DNA of 64,000 nt from an uncultured Kiloniellaceae bacterium (GTDB lineage Bacteria > Pseudomonadota > Alphaproteobacteria > Kiloniellales > Kiloniellaceae): the NCBI GenBank assembly GCA_947493695.1, contig CANLSF010000007.1, forward strand, positions 1-64,000, read 5' to 3'. Shown here piece after piece: positions 27,168-37,036 of this stretch. The notes beneath the pieces were generated by a model, which saw only the letters and a program-made list of their open reading frames with translations, had not been told where the DNA came from and ran no database searches. Position 1 is the stretch's first letter. Each line of letters starts with the position of its first letter. Both the position numbers and the translations under genes were made by a program.

Positions 27168-29453
27168 TTACAGCACGTGCCCCAATTCATGATCCTGGGC
27201 ATCGACGACGGCCACCGCCGACATATTGACCACGCCCCGCGCGGTCACCGAAGGCGTCAGGATATGTGCAGGCGCCGCACAGCCGATCAGGATCGGTCCG
27301 ACCGACAGACCCTCGCCCATGGACTTGACCATGTTGAATGCGATGTTGGCCGCATCCAGCGTCGGCATGATCATCAGATTGGCGCGGCCCTCAAGCCGCG
27401 AATTCGGGAAGACCCGGTCCCGCAGCTCCGGCTTCAGTGCGGAATCCGCATGCATCTCACCCTCGACCTCAAGGTCGGGATATTCTTCATGCAGGATCGC
27501 CGCGGCCTCTCGCATTTTGCGCGCACTGGCGGAATCCTGTGCACCGAAGTTCGAATGCGACAGCAACGCAACCTTCGGCTCCATTCCGAAGCGCCGGACA
27601 TGAGAGGCCGCATGCACGGTCATCTCAACGATCTCGGTCACATCGGGATTTTCGCTGACATAGGTGTCGGCGATGAAGAAAGTGCCGTTTGGCACAATCA
27701 ACAGACTGAGCGCCGAGAAGTCATGGACCTCCGGCCCCTTGCCCAGAACGTTGGAAATCTGATCCAGGTGTTTGTAATAGCGCCCGTTTGCACCGCAGAT
27801 CATGGCGTCGGCATCGCCCAGGCGAACGGCAATCGACGCAATCGCCGTGTTGTTCGTGCGGATGACCGTTTTGGCAACGTCCGGGGAGATTCCCTTGCGC
27901 TGCATGATCTCGTGATAGGTCTTCCAGTAAAGGTTATAGCGCGAATCCTGTTCCGGATTGACGATCTCGAAATCCTCGCCGGCGGTAATCCGCAGTCCCA
28001 GGCGTTTAATCCGGGTCGAGATCACGTCCGGACGGCCAACCAGGATAGGTTTTGCGACCTGATCATCGACCACGACCTGCGCCGCGCGCAACACCCGTTC
28101 GTCCTCGCCTTCCGCGTAAATCAGTCGTTTCGGTTTCTGCTTCGCCCGCTCGAACACAGGCTTCATGACCAGCCCCGAACGGAAAACGAATTCCGCGAGA
28201 TTCTGACAGTAGACGTCGAAATCCTTAATCGGACGGGTGGCAACACCGCTGTCCATAGCCGCCTTGGCAACTGCCGGTGAAATCTCCAGCATCAGGCGCG
28301 GATCAAAAGGCCGCGGGATCAGATACTCCGGTCCAAAGCTGCGATCACCGTCGCCGTAAGCATTGGCGACCACCTCGGACTGCTCGGCCATGGCCAGATC
28401 CGCGATCGCCTTGACCGAAGCCAGTTTCATTTCCTCGTTGATGGTGGTCGCGCCGACATCCAGAGCGCCCCGGAAGATGAAGGGAAAACAAAGAACATTG
28501 TTGACCTGGTTCGGATAGTCCGAACGCCCCGTTGCGATGATCGCATCCGGTCGCGCCGCCTTGGCTTCTTCCGGCATAATCTCGGGCACCGGGTTCGCCA
28601 GCGCCAGAATCAGAGGATTTTCAGCCATGGACTTGACCATATCGGGCTTGAGCACGCCCGGGGCCGAAAGCCCCATAAAGACGTCGGCGCCCTCGATGAC
28701 CTCGGCCAGTGTCCGCGCATCGGTCGCCTGGGCATAGGTTTCCTTAAGCGGGTCCATCTGCTCGGTCCGGCCCTGGTAAACCACGCCGGCGATATCCGTC
28801 ACCCAGATGTTCTCACGCTTGATCCCCAGGGAGACCAGCTGATTAAGACAGGCCAGCGCCGCAGCGCCGGCTCCCGAGGTCACCAGCTTGACCTTATCGA
28901 GATCCTTCTTGACCAGTCGCAGGCCGTTATAGACCGCCGCCGCCACGATGATCGCCGTACCGTGCTGGTCGTCATGGAAGACCGGAATGTTCATACGTTC
29001 ACGCAAACGCCGTTCAATTTCAAAGCACTCCGGCGCTTTGATGTCTTCCAGGTTGATGCCGCCGAAAGTCGGTTCCAGGGCCGCGACGATGTCGACGAAT
29101 TTGTCGACGTCCAGCTCATCCACTTCGATATCGAAGACATCGATCCCGGCGAACTTCTTGAAGAGAACCGCCTTACCCTCCATCACCGGCTTCGAGGCCA
29201 AAGGACCGATCGCACCCAGCCCCAGCACCGCGGTACCGTTGGTCACAACGCCGACCAGATTGGCGCGCGCGGTGACCTCGGCGGCCACCGCTGGGTTCTC
29301 GACAATGGCGTCGCAAGCCGCCGCCACACCGGGTGAATAGGCCAGCGCCAGATCCCGCTGATTACCCAGGGGTTTGGTTGCGGTGACCTCCAGTTTGCCC
29401 GGTCGCGGATAGCGGTGATAAAACAGGGCTGCGTCGCGTAGGTTCTCGGCCAA
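27168..29453 (-). CDS. maeB: NADP-dependent malic enzyme with phosphotransacetylase-like domain
   Basis: Oxidative decarboxylation of malate to pyruvate. The 761-residue protein has an N-terminal malic domain ([16 protein letters not shown]; the metal site [15 protein letters not shown]) and NAD(P)-binding domain to about residue 430, then a C-terminal phosphotransacetylase-like domain ([16 protein letters not shown] onward) that is regulatory in characterised MaeB enzymes. I chose TTG at 29453 because GAGAGGAATAACC precedes it and homology starts with [19 protein letters not shown]; upstream in-frame ATGs add 38 residues with no resemblance to the family. Confidence 0.93.
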   Translation of the reverse strand: MAENLRDAALFYHRYPRPGKLEVTATKPLGNQRDLALAYSPGVAAACDAIVENPAVAAEVTARANLVGVVTNGTAVLGLGAIGPLASKPVMEGKAVLFKKFAGIDVFDIEVDELDVDKFVDIVAALEPTFGGINLEDIKAPECFEIERRLRERMNIPVFHDDQHGTAIIVAAAVYNGLRLVKKDLDKVKLVTSGAGAAALACLNQLVSLGIKRENIWVTDIAGVVYQGRTEQMDPLKETYAQATDARTLAEVIEGADVFMGLSAPGVLKPDMVKSMAENPLILALANPVPEIMPEEAKAARPDAIIATGRSDYPNQVNNVLCFPFIFRGALDVGATTINEEMKLASVKAIADLAMAEQSEVVANAYGDGDRSFGPEYLIPRPFDPRLMLEISPAVAKAAMDSGVATRPIKDFDVYCQNLAEFVFRSGLVMKPVFERAKQKPKRLIYAEGEDERVLRAAQVVVDDQVAKPILVGRPDVISTRIKRLGLRITAGEDFEIVNPEQDSRYNLYWKTYHEIMQRKGISPDVAKTVIRTNNTAIASIAVRLGDADAMICGANGRYYKHLDQISNVLGKGPEVHDFSALSLLIVPNGTFFIADTYVSENPDVTEIVEMTVHAASHVRRFGMEPKVALLSHSNFGAQDSASARKMREAAAILHEEYPDLEVEGEMHADSALKPELRDRVFPNSRLEGRANLMIMPTLDAANIAFNMVKSMGEGLSVGPILIGCAAPAHILTPSVTARGVVNMSAVAVVDAQDHELGHVL

Positions 29454-29796
29454 GGTTATTCCTCTCTCACTTTTTTTGTCGCGCACCGGCGGCAAGCCCC
29501 AAATGCTCTCGAACAGAACTGGCCTCAAAACCATCGCCGGTGACTCGGGCGACAATTTCGAAATCAACTTCCACCAAGCGGATAATGCCCCGTGACCCGG
29601 GCGATGGACTAGACTAAAAAGCCCCTTACAAGCAACTCGCCGTCGAATTATGTCGTTTTAGAAGCATTGTTCGGGGATAAACTGAGATTAAGTGTCAGGT
29701 TCAGCAGTCCTTTAGCAGGCAAAGTAGCCGGCTTCGGTGGCGAGTGGAAATTCAGCGGCAGGGTTGCAGACGCGCGCCCGCCGGTCAGACAATGGA
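29454..29796. other. Divergent intergenic region between maeB and lipB
   Basis: About 340 bp without a convincing gene. It contains the maeB ribosome binding site and presumably divergent promoters for maeB and lipB. I see no strong palindrome or repeat. Confidence 0.5.
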
Positions 29797-30534
29797 ATGA
29801 CTGTGATGGCGGCATCGGGTGCTCCTCAGTCCGAAAAGAAGCTTCTGCCGGTCGATTGGCGCATCGATGACGCGCCGGTCGCCTACCCCGACGCCGTGGC
29901 CTTCATGGAACAGCGGGTGGCGCAGATCCGCGCAGGCACGGCCCCGGACAGCGTTTGGCTGCTTGAGCATCCCGCCCTTTACACGGCCGGCACCTCCGCC
30001 CAGGAAAGCGACCTGATCCAGCCTGACCGCTTCCCGGTCTACAAGAGTGGACGGGGCGGGCAGTACACCTATCACGGTCCGGGCCAGCGGGTCGGATACG
30101 TCATGCTCGACCTCAGAAACCGCAAAAATGATCTCAGGTGCTACGTGCACGATCTGGAAGAGTGGATCATCCGCACCCTCGCCAGCTTCAACGTGAAGGG
30201 CGAGCGCCGCGAAGGCCGGGTTGGGATCTGGGTCGACCGCGGGCATGGCCGCGAGGACAAAATCGCCGCCATCGGCGTAAGGGTCCGACAGTGGGTGGCT
30301 TTCCACGGTATCGCCATCAACCTGGATCCCGACCTCTCCCACTTCGAGGGGATCGTGCCCTGCGGCATCGCCGAGCACGGCGTGACCTCGATGGCCGATC
30401 TCGGCCTGCCCGTGACCATGGCCGATCTCGACGTCGCCCTGCGAGTGGCCTTCGAAGAGGTCTTTGGTCGCGAGATCGCCCAACAGGATTCCGGCGATCT
30501 CAACAGCAACGCGGCAACACCCGCAACAGCATAA
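29797..30534 (+). CDS. lipB: Octanoyl-[ACP]:protein N-octanoyltransferase
   Basis: Transfers octanoyl from acyl carrier protein to lipoyl domains, first step of lipoate synthesis. The protein of about 245 residues has the family signatures [16 protein letters not shown], the lysine in [17 protein letters not shown], and the acyl-thioester cysteine in [15 protein letters not shown]. The start is uncertain: ATG at 29797 and 29806 both lack a good ribosome binding site, and an upstream ATG at 29737 adds sequence unlike LipB. It ends 13 bp before pabBC. Confidence 0.93.
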   Translation: MTVMAASGAPQSEKKLLPVDWRIDDAPVAYPDAVAFMEQRVAQIRAGTAPDSVWLLEHPALYTAGTSAQESDLIQPDRFPVYKSGRGGQYTYHGPGQRVGYVMLDLRNRKNDLRCYVHDLEEWIIRTLASFNVKGERREGRVGIWVDRGHGREDKIAAIGVRVRQWVAFHGIAINLDPDLSHFEGIVPCGIAEHGVTSMADLGLPVTMADLDVALRVAFEEVFGREIAQQDSGDLNSNAATPATA

Positions 30535-30547
30535 AAAAACCAAAGCC

Positions 30548-32461
30548 ATGACACTGGACGGTCTCGATAGTTCCGAAGCCTTCGTGCTTCTCGATGACAA
30601 CCTTGCGCCGCAGGGTCAGGCGCTTCTGTTTCAAGAGCCGGTTGAGATCCTTCGGTGCGACAGACCTGAAGAAGTGCCTGCGACGCTCGCGCGGATCGAG
30701 GCGCTCAACGCCGAAGGCTATTATCTGGCCGGTTCACTCTCCTACGAACTCGGGTATCTCTTCGAACCCCGTCTGGCGGCTCTGCTCCAGGAGCGCCTGC
30801 AAAAAGCCGGACCTTCCGCGCCCCTGATCTGGATGGCGGCTTTCAATGCACCGCGCAGCCTTGATGTGCCTGAGCTCGAGAAGCTTTTCGCGTCTGCAGG
30901 AAGCTTCAAAACCTCGACGCCAGAACTCTCCCTATCGCGCGAAGACTACATCGCCAAGATTGGACAGGTGCGCGACTACATAGCAGCGGGCGACGTCTAC
31001 CAGATTAACTTTACATTCAAGTATAACTTTAGTTTATCTGGAAACCCCATTGCTTTTTATGAAAAACTTCGCGCCAAACAATCCGTTTCCTACGGCGCGA
31101 TCCTTCATGTCCCGACCGTAGAGTGCGACACATCGCAAAATCTGGGCTTCGACCTTCTGTCACTTTCGCCCGAGCTCTTTTTCCAACGTGAAGACGACAG
31201 CATCTGGACCCGCCCGATGAAAGGCACCGCCGCCCGGGGGCTCGACAGCGCGGGCGATGCCGCCCAGGCCAGCTGGCTGCGCGACGACGAGAAATCCCGC
31301 GCCGAAAATCTGATGATCGTCGATCTGCTGCGCAATGACATCGGCCGTGTCTCGCAGGTCGGCAGTGTCGAGGTCACGGACCTCTTCACCGTCGAGACCT
31401 ATCGCACGGTCCTGCAGATGACCTCCGGCATCACCGCACGGCTGCAAGAGGGCACGGGCTTTCAGGATATCGTCCGCAAGATCTTCCCCTGCGGCTCCAT
31501 CACCGGCGCGCCGAAAGTCCGGGCCATGGAGATCATCCATGAGCTGGAGTCGGAAGCACGCGGCGTCTACACCGGTGCCATCGGCATGATCGCGCCGAAC
31601 GGCGACTGCCGCTTTAACGTGGCGATCCGCACGCTGATGATTGAAGCTGCCAAGGACGGCGCGCAAGATTCTGAGCGGCAAGGGGAAATGGGCATCGGCA
31701 GCGGGATCGTCTATGACTCCAATCCTGCCGACGAGTACGACGAGTGCCTGCTCAAGGGTCGTTTTCTAACCGACAGCATGGAAGATTTCGAGCTGATCGA
31801 AACCCTGTTGTGGCAACCCGGTCCCGGCTATCAGTTACTGAACGAGCATCTGGAGCGATTGGAGAAGTCAGCGCTCTACTTCGGTTTTCCCCACGACCGG
31901 GCCAGCGTCCAAACCGCTCTGGAAACCGCAGCCGCGGGTCTCCCCCGTCAAAGTCACCGTGTTCGGCTTCTGCTCGACTCTCGAGGCAAGCTGACGGTAA
32001 CAAGCACCGCAATCGCTGCGCCCGGTTCCACGCAAACGCTGAACTACGTTATCTCGGAGCATCGCGTGGACAGCCGCGACCCCTTCTTCCGCCACAAAAC
32101 CACGCGGCGTCAACTTTATGACGGCGAACATGCCCGTTTGAGTGCAGCCACCGGCTGCGATGAAGTCCTGTTCCTGAACGAACGCAACGAAGTCGCCGAG
32201 TGCAGCCGGACCAATGTCTTCATCGAGCGGGCGGGCCGCCTGATTACACCGCCCCTCTCCTGCGGCGTCCTCGCCGGAACCCTCCGGCAATCCCTGCTCG
32301 ACGATCCCGCCGTGGAGATCACCGAAGCCGTGTTGACGCTCCATGATCTGGAAACCGCCGACCGCGTTCTCTTCGGCAACTCAGTACGCGGCCTGCAGGA
32401 GGCAAGAATTCAGCGCCTTGTCATCCGAAAAGGCATTCAGATGGCAGAGGTCGGGGATTAG
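30548..32461 (+). CDS. pabBC: Aminodeoxychorismate synthase component I fused to aminodeoxychorismate lyase
   Basis: A 637-residue bifunctional enzyme for p-aminobenzoate (folate) synthesis. The N-terminal 400 residues are a PabB-type chorismate-binding domain with PMKGTAARG, whose lysine is the PabB nucleophile, and the FPCGSITGAPKVRAMEII block. The C-terminal 230 residues are a class IV PLP aminotransferase-fold lyase (PabC) with the PLP lysine in RHKTTRRQLYDG and LNERNEVAECSRTNVFI. Such fusions are common. The PabA glutaminase is not in this window. It follows lipB by 13 bp. Confidence 0.94.
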   Translation: MTLDGLDSSEAFVLLDDNLAPQGQALLFQEPVEILRCDRPEEVPATLARIEALNAEGYYLAGSLSYELGYLFEPRLAALLQERLQKAGPSAPLIWMAAFNAPRSLDVPELEKLFASAGSFKTSTPELSLSREDYIAKIGQVRDYIAAGDVYQINFTFKYNFSLSGNPIAFYEKLRAKQSVSYGAILHVPTVECDTSQNLGFDLLSLSPELFFQREDDSIWTRPMKGTAARGLDSAGDAAQASWLRDDEKSRAENLMIVDLLRNDIGRVSQVGSVEVTDLFTVETYRTVLQMTSGITARLQEGTGFQDIVRKIFPCGSITGAPKVRAMEIIHELESEARGVYTGAIGMIAPNGDCRFNVAIRTLMIEAAKDGAQDSERQGEMGIGSGIVYDSNPADEYDECLLKGRFLTDSMEDFELIETLLWQPGPGYQLLNEHLERLEKSALYFGFPHDRASVQTALETAAAGLPRQSHRVRLLLDSRGKLTVTSTAIAAPGSTQTLNYVISEHRVDSRDPFFRHKTTRRQLYDGEHARLSAATGCDEVLFLNERNEVAECSRTNVFIERAGRLITPPLSCGVLAGTLRQSLLDDPAVEITEAVLTLHDLETADRVLFGNSVRGLQEARIQRLVIRKGIQMAEVGD

Positions 32462-32512
32462 ACGTGACGGGACGACGCGTAGAGACGCCTCGCGTCAACA
32501 GTGGGGAACAGA

Positions 32513-32821
32513 ATGCTGTCTAAAAAGAACTCTAGGCTTATTGACGTGGAGGGGCAAAAATATCGATGGAGCGTTTCCGGTGACAGCGGCTACAACGTTG
32601 TGATTGTGCAGCATGCCGAGGCTAACGGGCAGCGGTTGGAGACGATCATTCCATTACCAGAAGGATCATCTCTAAGCGCGATAACCCCATCTACTGTCGC
32701 TCAAACGATCAAAGACGCACTTAAGCTTGGCTGGAGACCGGAACAGAAATCCTCCCCGCTGCAGCTCTCTATGAACGCAGATGAGCTGCTGGAAGTCATG
32801 CGGGGTCTTGGCACTGATTAG
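32513..32821 (+). CDS. Small hypothetical protein
   Basis: A 102-residue soluble protein I do not recognise. GGGGA lies 6 bp before ATG 32513, making this start better than the in-frame GTG at 32501. The first half looks like beta strands (YRWSVSGDSGYNVVIVQHAE), the second is helical (TPSTVAQTIKDALKLGWRPE). A small hairpin, GACGCG/CGCGTC (32474-32496), lies between it and pabBC. It may be the tail of the lipB-pabBC transcript. Confidence 0.6.
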   Translation: MLSKKNSRLIDVEGQKYRWSVSGDSGYNVVIVQHAEANGQRLETIIPLPEGSSLSAITPSTVAQTIKDALKLGWRPEQKSSPLQLSMNADELLEVMRGLGTD

Positions 32822-32843
32822 GTCCGCCCCACGAACCCAGGCC

Positions 32844-33218
32844 TCACCCCAGCGCCTCGAAATGATCCTCGCGAAGCAGGGCGGAACCATCCGGCTGAAT
32901 TGCCCAGAGTTCCCGCGTAATCACGCCGTGCGCTTTGTTCATCCGCCAGCGTGACGTCAGGAGAGCCGTGGTTTCGCTTTCTGCCGTCAGTTCAGGCTCC
33001 AGGTATTCGACATCGGAAAAGCCGTCACCGATCACCTTGGCCCACAAAGCTTCAATCTCTGAACGGCCCGTGAAGGTTCCGAAGGGCTTCGCAACGACAA
33101 CGGCAGCCTCTTCGTAGCATGCCGCACAACCAGCGGCATCACCGGCATTAAACGCCGCTTTCCATTTTTCACTGGCCGCTTTAGCAGCTGCGATCACGGC
33201 ACTGTTCTGATTAGACAT
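32844..33218 (-). CDS. NTF2-like / SnoaL-fold protein (DUF4440 type)
   Basis: A 124-residue single-domain cone-shaped NTF2-like protein: helix with KWKAAFNAGDAAGCAACYEEAAVV near the start, then strands ending ITRELWAIQPDGSALLREDHF. Such proteins are small-molecule isomerases, hydrolases or binding partners; no catalytic residue pattern lets me choose. It is divergent from a LysR gene with 120 bp between them, so the LysR product may control it. Confidence 0.78.
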   Translation of the reverse strand: MSNQNSAVIAAAKAASEKWKAAFNAGDAAGCAACYEEAAVVVAKPFGTFTGRSEIEALWAKVIGDGFSDVEYLEPELTAESETTALLTSRWRMNKAHGVITRELWAIQPDGSALLREDHFEALG

Positions 33219-33314
33219 TTTGAGTTCCTCTCATTATGGCGACCTCCCTGCGAGGAAGGCTTGCCCAGAGATATAGAGGATCGGTCACTCAGCGATAATG
33301 ACTTGTGTTTTGAC

Positions 33315-33337
33315 TATACTGTTTAATAAAATTAAAC
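33315..33337 (+). promoter_or_regulatory. Palindrome at the start of the LysR gene
   Basis: A perfect inverted repeat, GTTTAAT-AAA-ATTAAAC (33321-33337), ends one base before the LysR start codon, directly after a -10-like TATACT (33315-33320). It would overlap the transcription start, so autoregulation is likely. Confidence 0.5.
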
Positions 33338-33338
33338 T

Positions 33339-34229
33339 ATGAAACCAAACTTCAATGACATGATGTCCTTCGCCGAGGTGGTGGAGACCGGCTCCTTCAC
33401 GGCGGCGGCGGAGCGGCTCGGCCGCGGCAAGTCTTCTCTCAGTCAGTCCATCACCCGGCTGGAAGGCGACCTGGGTGTACGGCTGATCCAGCGCACGACG
33501 CGCCGCCTCTCCCTCACCGAGGCCGGCCAGAGGTTTTATCGCCACTGCGAAAACATCCGGGAGATTCATGCGCTGGCCCTTGAGGATGCGCATACGGAGG
33601 CCACAGCGCTTTCCGGGCGGCTCTGCCTCACCGCGCCCCACGCGTTGGCTGAGGCTTTCGTCCGCCCGGCGGTCACAGCGTTTCTGAGAGAGCATCCCGC
33701 AGTGGAGATCGTCTTTCACAGCGACGATGGTCAACTCAATCTGGTCGACCACGCCATCGACCTCGCCGTCCGTGTAGACATGCCGCAGGACCAGTCCCTG
33801 AAGGTTTCGAAACTGGGTGAATTTCGCGACCTGCTCTGCGCGCACAAAGATCTGGTTACGGAACATGGCGGCCTGCCCAACGACCTTGCCGCTCTGAAGG
33901 ATTGGCCTCACATCGCCAATCAATGGCAGGGACAACAGATCGCCTACCAACGTCAAGGTGAAACAGCTGTTCGGCTTAGACCTCACCTGCGCTGCAACGC
34001 CTTCCACGACGTGCTCGGCTTTGTCAGGGATGGACTTGGCGTCGCCTTGCTGCCCGATATCGCGATCCGCGAGGACCTGCGCAGCGGCGAGATCCTGTCC
34101 CTCTTCCCGAAAGACGAGATCGCACCAGTCGCGATCTACGCTGCCCATGCCTTCGACAGCTTTCCACCAAAACGCGTTGGCGCCTTCATTACCTGTCTAA
34201 GACAGCTTCTCGCGCAAAAGGTTCAGTGA
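33339..34229 (+). CDS. LysR-family transcriptional regulator
   Basis: A 296-residue LysR regulator with a canonical N-terminal helix-turn-helix (SFAEVVETGSFTAAAERLGRGKSSLSQSITRLE) and a C-terminal effector domain of the CrgA/PecT-like group (LCLTAPHALAEAFVRPAVTAFL). It is divergent from the NTF2-like gene and overlaps the convergent LysR gene by 7 bp at their 3' ends. No effector can be inferred. Confidence 0.92.
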   Translation: MKPNFNDMMSFAEVVETGSFTAAAERLGRGKSSLSQSITRLEGDLGVRLIQRTTRRLSLTEAGQRFYRHCENIREIHALALEDAHTEATALSGRLCLTAPHALAEAFVRPAVTAFLREHPAVEIVFHSDDGQLNLVDHAIDLAVRVDMPQDQSLKVSKLGEFRDLLCAHKDLVTEHGGLPNDLAALKDWPHIANQWQGQQIAYQRQGETAVRLRPHLRCNAFHDVLGFVRDGLGVALLPDIAIREDLRSGEILSLFPKDEIAPVAIYAAHAFDSFPPKRVGAFITCLRQLLAQKVQ

Positions 34230-35134
34230 CCTAACCCATCGGCCCGGCTTTGGGCGATCAGCCATTCGCGCATGCGATTGACGTGTTCGGCGTTGCGCGG
34301 GCTCCGGGGAGCGACGATGTAAAAACCCACCTCGCTTTTCATGGTCATCTTCAGAGGACGGCAAAGCCGCCCTGCCGCCAGATCGTCCTCGACCATGGGG
34401 TCGCTTGCCAGGGCGACACCCTGCCCGGCCAGCGCCGCGTCGAGCGCCAGCGAGGTCTGGCTGAACTTCAGGGCCCGGGAGATCGCCATGGGCTTGCCGC
34501 CCGCCACCTGCCCCTGCGACACCTGTTCCAGGAACAATGGCCAGAGACCGTGTGCGTCGTGCAGCAAGACATGCTGCGCCAGGTCCTCCGGTTTCTCGAT
34601 CGGATGTTTACCCGCCTGCAGTGTGGGACTGCAAACCGGGTAGACGTCAAAGGGAAACAGGAGTTCCGCGCTCAGGCCCGGACCGAATGGAGGACGCCCC
34701 TGGCGCACGGCGACATCAACGCCATCGCTTTGAAAATTGGCAAGCCCCTGCCCCGCCACCACGCGAACATCGAGATCGGGATGACCTTCCATGAATTCCC
34801 CCAGACGCGGCACCAGCCACTTACTGGCAAATGAGGGCGTGACACTGAGGGTCAGCACCGCCTGCTGGGGGCGGATCTCCTGCGTTGCACCTTCGATCAG
34901 GCGGAAGGCCCGTTGCACCGGCGCGAGGTACTTCCGGCCTTCTTCGGTCAGCGCCAGACCGCGCGGCAAACGTTCGAAGAGCTTCGCGCCCAGCGTTTCC
35001 TCCAGACCCCGCACCTGCTGCGCCACGGCGCCCTGGGTCACGCCGATCTCCTCGGCAGCCAGCCGGAAGTTGAGATGGCGCCCGGCAGCTTCAAAAGCCT
35101 TGAGCCCATTCAGCGGTGGCAAACGAGATGGCAA
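34223..35134 (-). CDS. LysR-family regulator, GcvA-like
   Basis: A 303-residue LysR regulator whose N-terminus RLPPLNGLKAFEAAGRHLNF and helix-turn-helix (RLAAEEIGVTQGAVAQQVRGLE) fit the GcvA/AmpR subgroup. The effector domain starts at about residue 92. It is divergent from the SDR gene at 35292 and probably regulates it; an imperfect dyad GTAGA/TCTAC (35169-35181) lies between them, 34 bp from the LysR start. Confidence 0.92.
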   Translation of the reverse strand: MPSRLPPLNGLKAFEAAGRHLNFRLAAEEIGVTQGAVAQQVRGLEETLGAKLFERLPRGLALTEEGRKYLAPVQRAFRLIEGATQEIRPQQAVLTLSVTPSFASKWLVPRLGEFMEGHPDLDVRVVAGQGLANFQSDGVDVAVRQGRPPFGPGLSAELLFPFDVYPVCSPTLQAGKHPIEKPEDLAQHVLLHDAHGLWPLFLEQVSQGQVAGGKPMAISRALKFSQTSLALDAALAGQGVALASDPMVEDDLAAGRLCRPLKMTMKSEVGFYIVAPRSPRNAEHVNRMREWLIAQSRADGLGH

Positions 35135-35291
35135 ATCGGTTCCTCAAAGCAGGTGCAAACTGAAGACAGTAGATTTTCTACAGTCATAGGCCTCGATTTC
35201 TGACTAGTCAATGATCCCGCTCCAGGTCACTTCTAAACAACGACACAGTCCCGTCTTCGCATCAACAAGCGGCCCAGATAAGGAAACAAAC

Positions 35292-35996
35292 ATGAGCAGC
35301 GAAAAAGTAGCCATCATCACCGCCGGCGGCAGCGGCATGGGCGCAGGCGCAGCGCGCCGACTGGCACAGGACGGCTTCAAGGTCGCCATCCTATCCTCCT
35401 CAGGCAAGGGCGAAGCGCTGGCAAAGGAACTGGGCGGCATCGGCGTCACCGGATCCAATCAGTCGGCAGAAGACCTGCAGCGCCTGGTGGATCTGACCAT
35501 GGAGAAATGGGGTCGCGTAGACGTTCTGGTGAACAGCGCCGGTCACGGTCCGCGCGCGCCGGTTCTCGAATTGACCGACGATGACTGGCACACCGGCATG
35601 GATGTTTACTTCCTGAACGCTGTGCGCCCGACCCGGTTGGTGACTCCGATCATGCAAAAACAAAAGTCGGGTGTGATCATCAACATCTCGACCTTCGCGG
35701 CCTTCGAACCCGATCCGGTCTTCCCGACTTCGGGCGTTTTCCGCGCCGGTCTCGCCGCCTTCACCAAGCTCTTCTCCGACAAATATGCCGCTGAGAACAT
35801 CCGCATGAACAATGTCTTACCCGGCTTCATTGACAGTCTGCCCGAGAAAGACGAGTTCCGCTCCCGCGTTCCCATGGAGCGCTATGGCAAGACCGAAGAG
35901 ATCGCCGCCACCATCTCCTTCCTGGCCTCTGAAGGCGGTGGCTACATCACCGGCCAGAACATCCGGGTTGATGGTGGAATCACCCGCGCTGTATAG
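35292..35996 (+). CDS. SDR family oxidoreductase
   Basis: A 234-residue short-chain dehydrogenase with AGGSGMGAGAARRLA as nucleotide-binding motif, NSAGHGPRAP, and the C-terminal GGYITGQNIRVDGGITRAV. The usual catalytic YxxxK is not evident: the corresponding segment reads PTSGVFRAGLAAFTK, with phenylalanine at the expected tyrosine position. The serine region is NISTFAAFEP. It may therefore be a divergent or non-classical SDR. AAGGAAAC precedes ATG 35292. A strong terminator follows. Confidence 0.88.
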   Translation: MSSEKVAIITAGGSGMGAGAARRLAQDGFKVAILSSSGKGEALAKELGGIGVTGSNQSAEDLQRLVDLTMEKWGRVDVLVNSAGHGPRAPVLELTDDDWHTGMDVYFLNAVRPTRLVTPIMQKQKSGVIINISTFAAFEPDPVFPTSGVFRAGLAAFTKLFSDKYAAENIRMNNVLPGFIDSLPEKDEFRSRVPMERYGKTEEIAATISFLASEGGGYITGQNIRVDGGITRAV

Positions 35997-36016
35997 CCCC
36001 GGTCGTTTCTTGAGAT

Positions 36017-36049
36017 AAGGGCCGCGCCTCATCGGGCGCGGCCCTTTCT
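36017..36049 (+). terminator. Rho-independent terminator after the SDR gene
   Basis: A perfect 12-bp stem, AAGGGCCGCGCC (36017-36028) and GGCGCGGCCCTT (36035-36046), with a 6-nt loop and a short T-rich tail (TTTCT), 20 bp after the SDR stop. Confidence 0.85.
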
Positions 36050-36137
36050 GTCGGCTGTATTCGACGAACGAAGGCTTTTGCCAGCTGCTGGCCCTTAAGT
36101 TAAGACTCTCTCCCGTCACCTTCGTTGAGAGCCCTTC

Positions 36138-37004
36138 ATGAACGATCGCAGTCTTCTGACGCTGCAGTCACTGTCCGCCACCGAAATCAACGCCATCGCG
36201 GAGCGCGCTATCGAAATGGCTCGTGATTTCGAGGCGAGACAACTAGCGCCAAGCCTTCAGGGTAAACGCATCGGCCTTATCGTCGAAGAACGCGGCTGGC
36301 GCAATACCACTGCCCTGGATCTGGGTATGCAAGTCTTGGGAGCGCATTGCACACATATCACCGCCTCACTTAGCGGCGCGGAGGCCATCGTGGATCTGGC
36401 GCGTTACTTTGAGAACTGGTTCGATCTGATCGCCATTCGCTGTCCCAGCCTGGAAAAAATGAGCGAGCTCGCGGCGGCCACGCGCCTGCCCATCCTCAAT
36501 CTGCGTACGCGGCAGAACCACCCCTGCGAAACCCTTGGCGATCTCTGCTACGTCAGGCAAATGCGTGGCAGCCTGGAAAACCTCACCGTGGCCGCCGTGG
36601 CCCCGGCGGGGAACATTCTGCATTCCTGGGCCGAAGCTGCCGAAGTCCTGCCGCTGAAGCTGATCCAGATCTATCCGCAGTCTCGCTGGATCGACCGCGC
36701 GGCTTATGCCGCACCCGGGATCGAAACCACGACGGATCTCTCGATGGCCCAGGATGCGGATATCCTGATCACCGACTGCTGGCCGGATGATGCTTCGGGT
36801 CTTGCGCTCGAAACACTGCAAATCACTGCACGCGTTCTGGACAGTCTGAAAGAGGATTGCCTCTTCATCCCCTGCCCGCCCGTCACCCGCGGCCAGGAAG
36901 TTTCCATCGACGCGATGGAGCATGGCAAGTGCCGGGCCTATGATGCGAAGGCCTTTCTGATGCACGCGCAAAATGCCGCCATTGAACGTGCCCTGATCGA
37001 TTAA
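36138..37004 (+). CDS. Aspartate/ornithine carbamoyltransferase-fold protein lacking the carbamoyl-phosphate motif
   Basis: A 288-residue protein with the two-domain layout of the ATCase/OTCase superfamily. Recognisable family positions are IVDLARYFENWFDLIAIR, the HPCE block (residues 128-131, where OTCase has HPCQ), and PCPPVTRGQEVS, matching the HCLPxxRGxEV region. The carbamoyl-phosphate loop S-T-R-T-R is replaced by ERGWRNTTAL (51-60), keeping one Arg and one Thr. True carbamoyl transfer is therefore doubtful. No arginine or pyrimidine genes are nearby; a GST gene follows after 32 bp. Confidence 0.8.
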   Translation: MNDRSLLTLQSLSATEINAIAERAIEMARDFEARQLAPSLQGKRIGLIVEERGWRNTTALDLGMQVLGAHCTHITASLSGAEAIVDLARYFENWFDLIAIRCPSLEKMSELAAATRLPILNLRTRQNHPCETLGDLCYVRQMRGSLENLTVAAVAPAGNILHSWAEAAEVLPLKLIQIYPQSRWIDRAAYAAPGIETTTDLSMAQDADILITDCWPDDASGLALETLQITARVLDSLKEDCLFIPCPPVTRGQEVSIDAMEHGKCRAYDAKAFLMHAQNAAIERALID

Positions 37005-37036
37005 CTCGCCAAAGCCGGCAGACCGCAAGGACAGCT

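Noticed and set aside
26295-28280. A 661-codon rightward open frame opposite mgtE and maeB
   Set aside because: It is antisense to two clearly identified genes, has no family resemblance, and such long antisense frames are common in GC-rich DNA with strong codon bias.
29454-29567. An ATG start for the malic enzyme at 29567
   Set aside because: Family similarity begins at the TTG at 29453, which has a strong ribosome binding site; the extra 38 residues are not malic-enzyme-like.
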